Position numbers and translations under genes: made by a program
Notes under the pieces: model-generated
Told to the model about the DNA's origin: nothing
Databases searched by the model: none
Seen by the model: only the letters and a program-made list of their open reading frames with translations
DNA from: Tropicibacter sp. Alg240-R139
GTDB taxonomy: Bacteria; Pseudomonadota; Alphaproteobacteria; Rhodobacterales; Rhodobacteraceae
DNA length: 64,000 nucleotides
Direction of reading: 5' to 3'
Assembly: GCF_900537075.1 (NCBI RefSeq)
Contig: NZ_UNRA01000005.1
Location: forward strand, 62,001-126,000
Part shown: positions 26,919 through 35,699 of the stretch, in pieces
Layout: each line of letters opens with the position of its first letter
Position numbering within the stretch: the stretch's first letter is position 1

Positions 26919-28652
26919 TTACTCAAAGTATGGCAGGTTTTTTGCCTTCGCAGCTCGAACCCAATTTGGGACAAACGGCACGATCTTATCCTGCGTCGGT
27001 ACCATCATCTCGATAAAGCTGGCGCCCTCATGTTCGATCGCCTCTTGCAAGATCGTCTCAATCTCATCCTCAGACGTGATCCGCACCGTTTTGAACCCAA
27101 AGGCCTCGGCTAGTTTGACATAATCCACTGCACCAAAGTCCGTCGACCAGGGCTCGTCCACATCATCCAACAAGATCGCCTCTCCTCGGATCCAACCAAA
27201 GGTATCGTTTCGATTGAGAATAACGGTGACGTTCTTTCCTGACCGACGAATGGTTTCCATGTCGCCCATCACAAACCCAAACGACCCGTCACCAGTGAAC
27301 GAAATGATGGGCCCGTCAGAGGCATAAGACGCGCCCAATCCCGCCGGCACCGAATAGCCCAACGCCCCCATCGAGTAGTTGGTGATATAGCGCCGCCCCG
27401 GTTCCTTGATCGTCAGCAACGCCGACGGGTAGATGGCACTCACGCCCGGCTCGGACGTGATGATTGCGTTGGCAGGTAGGATCTTGTCCAAGGCTTGGCT
27501 GAGTTTTACTGGTGAAACCGTACCTTCGGGCATCGGGATGTTCGAATTGAACACTTTGTCCAGCGCGGTCTTCTTGATCGGGTTCAGGTCAATCTCATCA
27601 CGGCGCAGATCGGGGTGTTCTGATTTTAGAATCTGGACCATGTAATCCAGCGTCGCGCGCGCGTCCCCGACCATGCCAACCTTGACCGGGAACATGTTGC
27701 CCACATGCGCCTCGGCGATGTCCAGATGCAGGAACGTCTTGGTCTTGGGATCGCCGTACAGCTTCCAATGATCCGTGGCCGCGCTGTCGGTGTTGCTGCC
27801 AACAAAGAAAATCGTATCCGCCTCGCGCACGTAGGAATTGGAATACTCCATCCCACCACGGCCACCGATTACCCGCAAGGCCAGTGGATGGTTTTCCGGG
27901 ATCGTGCCCTTACCCGGCGTCGTGGTCGCAACCGGGATCTGCAACAGTTCCGCAAGTTCCAGAACCGCCTGCGTGGCGCGCGAGATCAACGCCCCCTGCC
28001 CGCACACGATCGCTGGTTTCTTGGCCGCCAGCAGCACGTCGATAGCCTCGCGGATCTTGCCGTGATCGGCGACCGGGCGATGCGCGGGATAGCTGCCGTA
28101 TTCGGGCGACGCATATAGGTCATCCACTTCGGCCTCTTCGTGAAACACGTTGATCGGCACACGGATATGCACAGGCGCAGGACGACCCGAAGTCGCAACA
28201 CGGAACGCGCGGCGCAGCATGAACGGGATCTCAAAGGCGTTGGTCAGGGTAAAGCTTTCTTTGCAGATGCTGTCATAAAGCGCCGTTTGGTCGACCCCGG
28301 TCAGCCCGTGCTTCTTGTCCTGATTAATCGGGATGTCCGAGCTGAAATAGATAATCGGGACCGAGCTTAGATAGGCCTCGGTGATGCCGGGGGTGCAGTG
28401 GGTGACACCGGGGCTCGGCGCCTCTAGCACACAAGGTTTGCCGGTGATCTTGGCATAGGCTTCGGCCGCATAGGCCGCTGTGCGCTCATCCCGAGTCAGC
28501 ACGTATTCGATGTTCGAGTTTTCGCGCCACTCTTTATACCAGCCGATCGTGGTTTCCCCGGGCAGGCCGAACACATGTTCAACCCCGTGGAGTTCCAGCA
28601 TTTTTAGGATGATCTGAGCGCCATTCAGAGTGGCCGGTGAGGTGTTGGTCAT
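26919..28652 (-). CDS. thiamine pyrophosphate-dependent enzyme (acetolactate-synthase-like)
   Basis: A 577-residue three-domain TPP enzyme. The catalytic Glu is in HVFGLPGETTIGWYKEW (about residue 31). The central domain has PAIVCGQGALISR. The cofactor motif GDGSFGFVMGDMETIRRSG ends at NRNDTFGW (GDG-N27-N type, about 445-475). Relatives include acetolactate synthase, glyoxylate carboligase and sulfoacetaldehyde acetyltransferase; none can be assigned. The start at 28652 is after the GntR-type operator, which lies 35 bp upstream. It forms one functional group with the lyase and TTT transporter. Confidence 0.85.
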   Translation of the reverse strand: MTNTSPATLNGAQIILKMLELHGVEHVFGLPGETTIGWYKEWRENSNIEYVLTRDERTAAYAAEAYAKITGKPCVLEAPSPGVTHCTPGITEAYLSSVPIIYFSSDIPINQDKKHGLTGVDQTALYDSICKESFTLTNAFEIPFMLRRAFRVATSGRPAPVHIRVPINVFHEEAEVDDLYASPEYGSYPAHRPVADHGKIREAIDVLLAAKKPAIVCGQGALISRATQAVLELAELLQIPVATTTPGKGTIPENHPLALRVIGGRGGMEYSNSYVREADTIFFVGSNTDSAATDHWKLYGDPKTKTFLHLDIAEAHVGNMFPVKVGMVGDARATLDYMVQILKSEHPDLRRDEIDLNPIKKTALDKVFNSNIPMPEGTVSPVKLSQALDKILPANAIITSEPGVSAIYPSALLTIKEPGRRYITNYSMGALGYSVPAGLGASYASDGPIISFTGDGSFGFVMGDMETIRRSGKNVTVILNRNDTFGWIRGEAILLDDVDEPWSTDFGAVDYVKLAEAFGFKTVRITSEDEIETILQEAIEHEGASFIEMMVPTQDKIVPFVPNWVRAAKAKNLPYFE

Positions 28653-28686
28653 CGCAGAGGGGTCCAATCGGATCAGGAAGTCGCAA

Positions 28687-28698
28687 AATTGTATACAG
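28687..28698 (-). promoter_or_regulatory. GntR operator candidate upstream of TPP enzyme
   Basis: AATTGTATACAG is the exact reverse complement of the site at 25246-25257 upstream of the GntR gene. It lies in the 205-bp gap between the lyase and the TPP-enzyme start, which suggests a separate regulated promoter for the TPP enzyme. Confidence 0.55.
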
Positions 28699-28857
28699 CT
28701 TGTAATACCATTTTCCACACAGATCAACATTCAGCTTCGGTCGTCGGAAAATTCATCACATCAACAAACGAAAAGAGCCGCCGATCCGAAGCGGGATCGA
28801 CGACTCACGGGAAGAGACCCGGTCCATTTTGTCTCCGGACCAGGCGAGGGAGTTCGG

Positions 28858-29943
28858 TTAAGCTGCGCCAGGCAGCTTGTCTTGCATCGCGTCGCTGTTG
28901 ACGGTCAGCGTGTTGAACATGGTCTCGGTCCAAGACACCGCACCTGACGTCAGCAGAAAGACTTCCGGAACGACAACCCATTCAGCGATCCAGACGCCGC
29001 CTGAGCGTTCGTGCTCGTGCTGGGTCAACTCGCCAATCTGCTCGGCGCGTTGACGCCCCAGACGGGCCACCGCTTCGCCGAATTCGGACGCGCGTTGGTT
29101 GCGTTTGTGCGCCATGGATGATGATGCGCCCTTGCGTTGTTCGTGCACCTCGTGCACCTCTCCGATGTCCGACGAAGACAACAGGTTCACGTTGTGCGCA
29201 ATCTTGCAGAGCGTCGCGCATAACAATCCAAGGGCAGACACCACATCACCCACGCCATCCCGGGCGTTCTGCCAATGTGGCTCGGCTGTAAAGAGACCCA
29301 AAGCGCCGGCAACACCCTGTTTGACCTGCAATCCGACGCCGTCTTTATACTCTCGCAGATCACCTACCGGGCCACCCACTTGGGCATTTAGACCACGGCG
29401 CGCGGCCTCGGTTAGGGCATCGGAACGGCGGTGCATCTCGGCCTGCCAGAGCGTCAGCTTGGTCGCCAGCCGGATCGGAACGGCGTACTGACCGTTGGTG
29501 CGACCCATCATCCAAATATCGGGATGCGCCTCGATCAGGCGCGCCAGTGCAATATCAATTCGCCCCAACGTATCCTGAATGTGCTCCAGCCCCAGCTTCA
29601 TCTGCAACGCCACAGCGGTGTCCATGATGTCTTGCGTGGTCGAGCAATAGTGAACATGCTCACCATGACCACCAGCCCTGGCACGCAACTGCTTGACCAG
29701 GCCAACAATTGGGCGCCCCACCAGCATCATCTCGTGCTGAAGCTCCCCCTGATCCAGGTCACAGACCGAAACCGCATTGATGGCCTCGGCCGCCTCGGCC
29801 GGGATCAGACCCAGCTTGGCCTGTTGCCCGGCCAACACCTGCTCGACAGTCAGCCAAGCAGACATCGTGGCATGTTCAGACCAGATCGACCGCATATCGG
29901 CGCTGGAGAAACAGTCGCGATAGAGGCCAAAATCAAGCATCAC
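28858..29943 (-). CDS. fumarase/aspartase superfamily lyase (adenylosuccinate lyase-like)
   Basis: A 361-residue lyase. It has the family signature region GASSSMAHKRNQRASEFGEA (the flexible active-site loop, GSSxMPxKxNP in most members, here with Ala for Pro). It also has HVHYCSTTQDIMDTAVALQ with the TTQD segment and WMMGRTNGQYAVPIRLATK. Length is nearest 3-carboxy-cis,cis-muconate cycloisomerase, but there is no protocatechuate pathway nearby. It likely eliminates fumarate or a similar acid from an imported substrate. Its start overlaps the end of tctA by about 11 bases. Confidence 0.82.
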   Translation of the reverse strand: MMLDFGLYRDCFSSADMRSIWSEHATMSAWLTVEQVLAGQQAKLGLIPAEAAEAINAVSVCDLDQGELQHEMMLVGRPIVGLVKQLRARAGGHGEHVHYCSTTQDIMDTAVALQMKLGLEHIQDTLGRIDIALARLIEAHPDIWMMGRTNGQYAVPIRLATKLTLWQAEMHRRSDALTEAARRGLNAQVGGPVGDLREYKDGVGLQVKQGVAGALGLFTAEPHWQNARDGVGDVVSALGLLCATLCKIAHNVNLLSSSDIGEVHEVHEQRKGASSSMAHKRNQRASEFGEAVARLGRQRAEQIGELTQHEHERSGGVWIAEWVVVPEVFLLTSGAVSWTETMFNTLTVNSDAMQDKLPGAA

Positions 29944-31447
29944 CCAGACCTCCCTGCGCCAGCTTGCGCTCTTTCATCATGCCGCGCACCCGAAAAGCGA
30001 TCGCAACAACGCCAAGCAACAGGAAGCCAAGAGCAACCGGACGCTCGACAAAGATCAGCGCACCACCATCCGACATCAGCAGGGATTGGCGGAAGGTCTC
30101 TTCTGCGCCCTTGGCCAGCACAAACGAGATGACAAAGGCGGCAATGTTGAAGTCATACTTGCGCATCAGCCAGCCACCAAATCCCGCCACGGTCATCACG
30201 GTCACGTCGAACATTGATCCGCGGGCCGAGTATGAGGCGACAAATGCCGTCAAGAAGATCAGCGGATAAAGCACATTTGTCGGGATCTTGAGGATCAATT
30301 TGGCGACCTGAGTTGCACCAAAGTAGCCGATGAATCCATAGGCCACGATGCCCAGCATCCCACAGGCGAACAGTTTGTACACCAGCTCCTTGTCCGTTAG
30401 GAATAGGGTCGGACCCACCTGGATACCGTGGATCAGGAACACGCCCAGCAGGATCGCGCCGATGGTCGAACCGGGAATACCCAGCGTCAGCAGCGGTGCC
30501 ATAGACGGGCCGGATACGGCGTTGTTGGCCGATTCCGGGGCCGCGACCCCTTCAAGCGCACCCTTTCCCCATTTCTCGGGATTGGTGGCGCGGCGCTTGC
30601 CCTCGCCATACGAAATGAATGCAGCGATAGCCGAGCCCAGACCGGGCAGAACACCGATGCCTGCGCCGATAAAACCACCGCGCAAGGCGTGCGGCAGACA
30701 GGGTTTGTATTCTTCCCAAGTCAGCGCGTTTCCGTCGCCTTCGCTTTCGTTCTCTTCGACGTCACCGGTCGCTTTGCGACGCGATTCCATCTGGGCGAAC
30801 ACCTCACCCAGAACAAAGACACCGATCATCAGCGGCACCAGACCGATGCCATTCGACAGGTCAAACGACCCGAAGGTGTAACGCTCTTCGCTGGAAATCG
30901 GATCCAGGCCGATCATCGCGATCAGGATACCCATAATGGCCGAAGCAAGCCCTTTGGTGATCGAATTGCCAATGACCGAACCGATGACGACGAAGGCGGC
31001 AAAGTAGATCGCAAAGGTTTCTGGCGGACCCAGTTTTAGGGCAATTGCAGCGATAAATCCGACACCCACGACCAGCAGGATATCTCCCATCAGGTCCCCG
31101 ATGACCGATGAAATGGTGGCCACCTTCATCGCCTTCCCGGCCTTACCCGCGCGGGCCAAAGGATACCCATCGATTTGAGTGGCGGCAGAAGCTGCGGTGC
31201 CGGGCGTATTGAACAGGATCGCAGCAATCGACCCGCCGTAGCGGCCCGATTTTCCGATCACGTAGAGGAACGCCAAGGCAAAGAGCGGCGGCATGTAGAA
31301 TGTGATCGGCAATAGCATTGCTATCGCAGCCGAAGCGGTCAGGCCCGGCGTGGCACCAACGATCATGCCCACAGCAGCGGCCAGAACGATGGCAAAAAGA
31401 AGGGTCGGATCGGTGATGACCGAAAGCATTGCGGGAAAGATTTCCAT
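29933..31447 (-). CDS. tctA: tripartite tricarboxylate transporter permease TctA
   Basis: A 504-residue large permease with about 11-12 helices. Motifs are IVGATPGLTASAAIAMLLPI near the start, GSIAAILFNTPGTAASAATQ and GVLPGLGSAIAAFISYGEGK, both typical TctA elements. It imports a carboxylate by sodium or proton symport with TctB and TctC. It follows tctB by six bases. Confidence 0.93.
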   Translation of the reverse strand: MEIFPAMLSVITDPTLLFAIVLAAAVGMIVGATPGLTASAAIAMLLPITFYMPPLFALAFLYVIGKSGRYGGSIAAILFNTPGTAASAATQIDGYPLARAGKAGKAMKVATISSVIGDLMGDILLVVGVGFIAAIALKLGPPETFAIYFAAFVVIGSVIGNSITKGLASAIMGILIAMIGLDPISSEERYTFGSFDLSNGIGLVPLMIGVFVLGEVFAQMESRRKATGDVEENESEGDGNALTWEEYKPCLPHALRGGFIGAGIGVLPGLGSAIAAFISYGEGKRRATNPEKWGKGALEGVAAPESANNAVSGPSMAPLLTLGIPGSTIGAILLGVFLIHGIQVGPTLFLTDKELVYKLFACGMLGIVAYGFIGYFGATQVAKLILKIPTNVLYPLIFLTAFVASYSARGSMFDVTVMTVAGFGGWLMRKYDFNIAAFVISFVLAKGAEETFRQSLLMSDGGALIFVERPVALGFLLLGVVAIAFRVRGMMKERKLAQGGLGDA

Positions 31448-31453
31448 GGCCCG

Positions 31454-31918
31454 TTACCCCTTGATCCAGTCGAGCAGGTCAAAGACCTCGCCAAAGGGTG
31501 GGAACACCCCCAGCAGCTCAAAGAAAATGACGTGAAACACCAGCGGACAGATCACCACCGACAGCGCCAGACCGATCCAGCTGCGCACGCCGAACATGTA
31601 AAGGACGATCGGCGCAACGATAGCCGTTGGCAGCAGATAGCCGAACCAGCGGAACGACTGCTGATAGATCAGGGCGATCAGGAACAGGCCAATGAATTCG
31701 AATGTAGCGGCGTGGTCGGTCTTGTCTTCGCCCGTGGCGGTCTGTTGCGACGCACCCAGGATCATCACACCCGACAGCAGCAGCAGGGCAAGGCTTGCGG
31801 AAAAGGGCACAATCCCGGCCCAGGTGTCACCGGGTGTGGCGCCGGGAACTTGCCAAGCGCCCCATAGGGCCACCAGCGAAATCACGATTAGAACCAACCC
31901 TTCGGCATATGCACGCAT
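31454..31918 (-). CDS. tctB: tripartite tricarboxylate transporter small subunit TctB
   Basis: A 154-residue, four-helix small subunit (helices near 7-25, 38-58, 75-110 and 115-140), with IYQQSFRWFGYLLPTAIVAP and a VFPPFGEVF periplasmic end. TctB is poorly conserved; the assignment rests on topology and position between tctC and tctA. Confidence 0.85.
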   Translation of the reverse strand: MRAYAEGLVLIVISLVALWGAWQVPGATPGDTWAGIVPFSASLALLLLSGVMILGASQQTATGEDKTDHAATFEFIGLFLIALIYQQSFRWFGYLLPTAIVAPIVLYMFGVRSWIGLALSVVICPLVFHVIFFELLGVFPPFGEVFDLLDWIKG

Positions 31919-31983
31919 GGTATCCTCCGTCAGTCAGTTTAGGAACGACCGGACCATTGTGGCGGCCCGGTCGTGAGTGGAGT

Positions 31984-32943
31984 TTACTTGCTCAGGCCTT
32001 CGACCAGCGGGGCGGCGTCCGATTTCATGGCGGTCAGCCCTGCCTTGGCGTCTGCGCCGTTCTGATAGACCGGGCCGGTCCCGCGCGAGGCCAACAGTTC
32101 CGCGAACTCGGGCTTGGCAGCGATTTCGGCCAAAGCGGCCTCCATCGCGGCGACAACTTCGACAGGTGTGTCTTTCGGAGCAAAAACAATCACCGGCGAG
32201 GATACGGCGGCAAAGGGAATTCCCAGCTCACCAAAGGCGGGCACGTCCTTCATGATGGTGTCCCGGTCTCGGCTGTTGACGGCCAAAGCGCGCAGCTGCT
32301 CTTCGAAACCGGCTAACTGCTGAACACCCAGGAAACCAAAGTCAGCCTGCGACCCGATCAGGGCGGCACGGGTGGGTCCGCCCCCTTTGAACGGAACGTC
32401 CTGTGCTTCGATGTCGTTGTTTGCCAGGAAGCCCAGACCGCCGACGTGATGGAACCCACCGCGACCCGAATGTGCCCAACGCAAGCTACCGGGGTTGGCT
32501 TTGGCCGCGTCGATCACGTCCTGCACCGTCTGGTACGGGCTGTCCTTTGGCACCATAAGCGAAGTGCGAAGTTGACCAACCTGTGCGACGAACTGAAAGC
32601 TGTCCAAAGCGTCAATTTTGGTATCGCGGGTCATGGTCGACAGCAGGAACGAACCGCCCGAAGTCATCATCATGGTATAGCCATCGGGGCGTGCGCCCAC
32701 GACCGAGTTTGCGCCGTTCAGACCACCCGAACCGGGCTTATTCACGACCACAACCGGCACGTCCAGCACACCTTCCGCTGCGGCCGAGATGGCTCGGGCA
32801 TAAGCGTCAGCGCCACCGCCCGCCTTATAGGGCACAACCAGGTTGATAGGGCGCTTGGGCCAATCAGCGGCCAGGCTGGCCGTTGCGGAAACCGTGAGTG
32901 CGATGGTGGCGGCAACAGCGCCAATCAGAGTTCTGCGTTTCAT
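31984..32943 (-). CDS. tctC: tripartite tricarboxylate transporter substrate-binding protein TctC
   Basis: A 319-residue Bug-family periplasmic protein. The signal peptide ends ATASLAADW (about residue 25). The mature start is the family-typical WPKRPINLVVPYKAGGGADA, followed by VVVNKPGSGGLNGANSVVGA. The ligand is unknown; a small dicarboxylate is likely. It is divergent from the LysR gene, with a palindromic box in the ~100-bp gap. Confidence 0.92.
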   Translation of the reverse strand: MKRRTLIGAVAATIALTVSATASLAADWPKRPINLVVPYKAGGGADAYARAISAAAEGVLDVPVVVVNKPGSGGLNGANSVVGARPDGYTMMMTSGGSFLLSTMTRDTKIDALDSFQFVAQVGQLRTSLMVPKDSPYQTVQDVIDAAKANPGSLRWAHSGRGGFHHVGGLGFLANNDIEAQDVPFKGGGPTRAALIGSQADFGFLGVQQLAGFEEQLRALAVNSRDRDTIMKDVPAFGELGIPFAAVSSPVIVFAPKDTPVEVVAAMEAALAEIAAKPEFAELLASRGTGPVYQNGADAKAGLTAMKSDAAPLVEGLSK

Positions 32944-32990
32944 GAGGGTCCTCCCAAATTGATCACACCCAAGGTACCGGAAAGCTTCAA

Positions 32991-33005
32991 TTGCAAAAAA
33001 TGCAA
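32991..33005. promoter_or_regulatory. LysR-type binding site between tctC and LysR gene
   Basis: TTGCA-AAAAA-TGCAA is a perfect inverted repeat of T-N11-A form, the usual LysR-regulator core. It lies 48 bp upstream of tctC and 40 bp before the divergent LysR gene. Further TTGCAAA/TTTGCA words follow toward the LysR start. Confidence 0.55.
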
Positions 33006-33044
33006 AGATGTTTGATACTCTTGCAAAATACGAAAGCTTTGCAC

Positions 33045-33959
33045 ATGAACATCAAGGCTCTTCGCGCCTTTCGTACCACCCTGTCCGAGGGGTCTCTGAC
33101 CGCCGCGTCCGAGATCATGCACCTGAGCCAACCGGCGATCAGTCGTCTGATTTCGGGGCTCGAGGCGGAACTCAAGCTGACCTTGTTTGATCGCAGCGGG
33201 CGCGCCCTGACACCGACGCCCGAAGGATTGTCGTTCTATCGCGAGGCCGGGCGGATTTTAGACAATCTGGACGAGGTGCCCCGAATTGCGGCTGAAATCC
33301 GCGCCGGTCGATCGGAAAGCCTGCGGATCGTGACGATGCCACGGATCGCGCAGGCCGTGACCATTCCGGCGATTGCCCAGTTTATGAAGGAACACCCGAA
33401 CGTCAACGTCAGCCTTGACGTGCGCAGCCGCCGGGATGCGGGCAAATGGCTGGCCGGGCGCGCCTATGACATCGGGGTCGGCGCCCTGCCTGTCCAACAT
33501 CCCGGCATCCGCACTGAGGCCCTGATCCGAGTTCGGGGGCAAGCGGTTTTGCCTTTGGGGCATGACCTGTGCAATCGCCCCGAAGTCACAGCCGAAGATC
33601 TGGTGGACGAACCCGTCATCCGCCTGATGCACGGGTTGCTGCTGCGCGAACAGCTTGATGACATCTTCAGCTCGGCCGGTGTGTCCCCGCGGCAATCGGT
33701 CGAGGTTGCTTCGTCGCAAACCGCCTGCGGTTTGGTGGCTGCTGGGGCCGGTGTCACCATTGCGGACGAGCTGAGCGCGGCAGAGGTCCGGCCCGGTTTG
33801 GTTGATCTAGTGCCGCTCAGCCCAGCACGTTGGATGACATTTGGTATCCTCTATCCGGTGGCACAGAAATCGTTCAAGGCGCTCGAAGATTTCAAGGCGA
33901 TCCTATCGGAACACACCGCTACACTCGCCGGAAACAGCCCGACCCTGGCGGCCGACTGA
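33045..33959 (+). CDS. LysR family transcriptional regulator
   Basis: A 304-residue LTTR. The winged helix-turn-helix is at residues ~3-60 (LSEGSLTAASEIMHLSQPAI, then SGLEAELKLTLFDRSGRALT). The effector domain starts near 90 with SLRIVTMPRIAQAVTIPAIA. The start at 33045 fits the family N-terminus MNIKALRAF. It is divergent from tctCBA and is the likely substrate-responsive activator of that operon. The flavodoxin-like gene follows in the same direction. Confidence 0.9.
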   Translation: MNIKALRAFRTTLSEGSLTAASEIMHLSQPAISRLISGLEAELKLTLFDRSGRALTPTPEGLSFYREAGRILDNLDEVPRIAAEIRAGRSESLRIVTMPRIAQAVTIPAIAQFMKEHPNVNVSLDVRSRRDAGKWLAGRAYDIGVGALPVQHPGIRTEALIRVRGQAVLPLGHDLCNRPEVTAEDLVDEPVIRLMHGLLLREQLDDIFSSAGVSPRQSVEVASSQTACGLVAAGAGVTIADELSAAEVRPGLVDLVPLSPARWMTFGILYPVAQKSFKALEDFKAILSEHTATLAGNSPTLAAD

Positions 33960-33978
33960 GCACTGGAGCGCAAGACCC

Positions 33979-34464
33979 ATGTCATCCCTGTTGATCGTCT
34001 ATCACTCGCGCACCGGCGGCAGTCGGCAGATGGCCGAAGCCGCCTATGACGCGGCCAAAGGTGAAACACAGGCCGTTCTGAAAGAGGCAAGCCAGGCAAG
34101 GCCAGAGGATGTTCTGGCAGCGTCCGGTTACATCTTTTGTGCGCCCGAAAACCTGGCAACCATGTCTGGGATTATGAAGGATTTTTTTGACCGCTGTTAT
34201 TATCCGGTATTGGGTCAGATCGAAGGGCGCGCTTATGCGCAAATGATTTGTGCCGGATCCGACGGTCAAGGCGCCGTGCGCCAGATTGCCCGCATCGCCC
34301 AAGGGTGGCGTCTGAAAGAGGCCCAGCCCGCGATCATCCTGTGCACTTACGCCCAAACCCCCGAGACCATTTTGGCCCCGAAGGTTCTCAGCGACGATCA
34401 GTTGACCCCGTGCCGTGATTTGGGTCAGGCGTTTGGCGCGGGCTTGAACATGGGTGTGTTCTGA
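33979..34464 (+). CDS. flavodoxin/NAD(P)H-dependent FMN reductase-like protein
   Basis: A 161-residue flavodoxin-fold protein. The phosphate-binding loop is LIVYHSRTGGSRQMAEAAY. A second FMN segment is IFCAPENLATMSGIMKDFFD, with the aromatic-rich RCYYPVLGQIEGRAY following. The start at 33979 follows a GGAG site. It lies 19 bp after the LysR gene and is probably cotranscribed with it. Its redox partner is unknown. Confidence 0.8.
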   Translation: MSSLLIVYHSRTGGSRQMAEAAYDAAKGETQAVLKEASQARPEDVLAASGYIFCAPENLATMSGIMKDFFDRCYYPVLGQIEGRAYAQMICAGSDGQGAVRQIARIAQGWRLKEAQPAIILCTYAQTPETILAPKVLSDDQLTPCRDLGQAFGAGLNMGVF

Positions 34465-34735
34465 TTTCTCACTTGGCGGCCGCGTCGGGTTTTGCCCATC
34501 GCCCCACTCTGTGCGGGACACGAAGCTCTTATTGCATCACGACCGACTGACAGCAGAGATGTTCAACCTTTCCGTCTGAGCCAAAGAATTTATTAGGTTG
34601 CAATAATTAAGTGATTAATTAAAATTCCATCCGACAGGCTAAAGTGCTCAAAGGCGTGACATCCGTGCCACCGCCGAATTTGCGTGATCAAGCTGCGGCC
34701 ATTGCCGCAGAGGCAAATCCTGGGAGGAAACACCC

Positions 34736-35392
34736 ATGCACAAACTTAAGAATGCTGCACTTGGCGCCATTACAGGTGTTATATTTGCAGCCACATCCGT
34801 GTCTGCAGAAATCGTCTTAAATCACTCTGACAGCAATCCGGGACAAGGAGCCCTTGGCCACGTTGTCAAATGGTATGCCGCCGAACTGGAAAAGCGTTCA
34901 AACGGCGAATTGAAGATGAACATTAACTGGGCATCGTCGCTGTTGTCCGCGAAGGATACGCTGGGTGGCGTTCAGGATGGTGTTGCGGGTACAGCAACAT
35001 TGATCCCGCATTACATTCCCAATGACACGCGCCCGATTTTGTTCGCCGACCTGCCAATCGTTAAGCCCGATGCTTGGGTTGCGCCGGCATTTGTTGACCT
35101 TGTTCGTCCGGACGAGCTTGAAACTTGGCAGTTTCTGGCCGGGGTCGTCGAGGCCATGGATCTGAATCTGATTTGGTTCGGTGTTGTTGTCGTGAAGCTT
35201 CTCGAGATCGGACTGGTTACGCCACCTTTGGGATTGAATGTGTTCGTGATCGCGAATGTTGTCGGCAAGCGGGCTTCGGTTGAAGAGGCATTTTCCGGGA
35301 TCGCCCGTTTCCTGGTGATGGACGTCGCCGTGATCATTCTGCTTGTCGCGTTCCCCGTACTTTCGTTGTTACTGCCTTCGGCAGTGAATTAG
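34736..35392 (+). pseudogene. Chimeric TRAP remnant: DctP N-terminus fused to DctM C-terminus
   Basis: A 218-residue intact frame with an AGGAGGAAAC-like ribosome site. Residues 1-24 are a signal peptide ending SVSAE, and ~25-135 are the start of a DctP binding protein (VVKWYAAELEKRSNGELKMN). From about residue 143 the sequence becomes the end of a TRAP large permease: LIWFGVVVVKLLEIGLVTPP and two terminal helices. The rest of dctP, dctQ and most of dctM are missing. An in-frame deletion of about 2.5 kb is inferred. The product cannot transport; it might still be made as a secreted/membrane chimera. Confidence 0.85.
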
Positions 35393-35442
35393 CGGGTTAT
35401 CCAAAAAGAACGACCGTTTTATATGGATCATAACTGAAGCAA

Positions 35443-35477
35443 TTTCCGCCTCCACTGTCTGGCAGTGGTGGCGGAAA
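35443..35477. terminator. Terminator-like hairpin after TRAP remnant
   Basis: TTTCCGCCTCCACTG pairs with CAGTGGTGGCGGAAA (one mismatch in 15) around a TCTGG loop. It lies about 50 bp past the chimeric TRAP stop and next to the 3' end of the decarboxylase remnant. Confidence 0.55.
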
Positions 35478-35485
35478 TGGCTGAC

Positions 35486-35679
35486 CTACTCCTCAGCGAA
35501 AACGGATGCCGCTGCCTTGGAGGCCTGAAGAGCGGCGGGAAACCCGGCATAAACGGCCATTTGCAAAATTTTCTCAGCTATGTCGTCCCGAGTGCATCCA
35601 CTGCGGCACTAGCTTGCGAGCCAAACAGTTCAGCCATTTTTTCAGCCCCCCGCTCATGTCGGGAAATGTCGGTTTTCAT
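35486..35679 (-). pseudogene. carboxymuconolactone decarboxylase family remnant
   Basis: Minus-strand coding matches a family protein in two frames. From 35679 it reads MKTDISRHERGAEKMAELFG, then ASAAVDA. After a frame change near 35590-35600 it reads CTRDDIAEKILQMAVYAGFP followed by AALQASKAAASVFAEE and a stop. The central ~60 residues containing the CxxC-type active site are missing. An internal, out-of-frame deletion explains this. It lies just downstream of the FAH-family gene, so it was probably part of that operon. Confidence 0.72.
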
Positions 35680-35699
35680 AGCGGCACCTTTGGTTTGAG

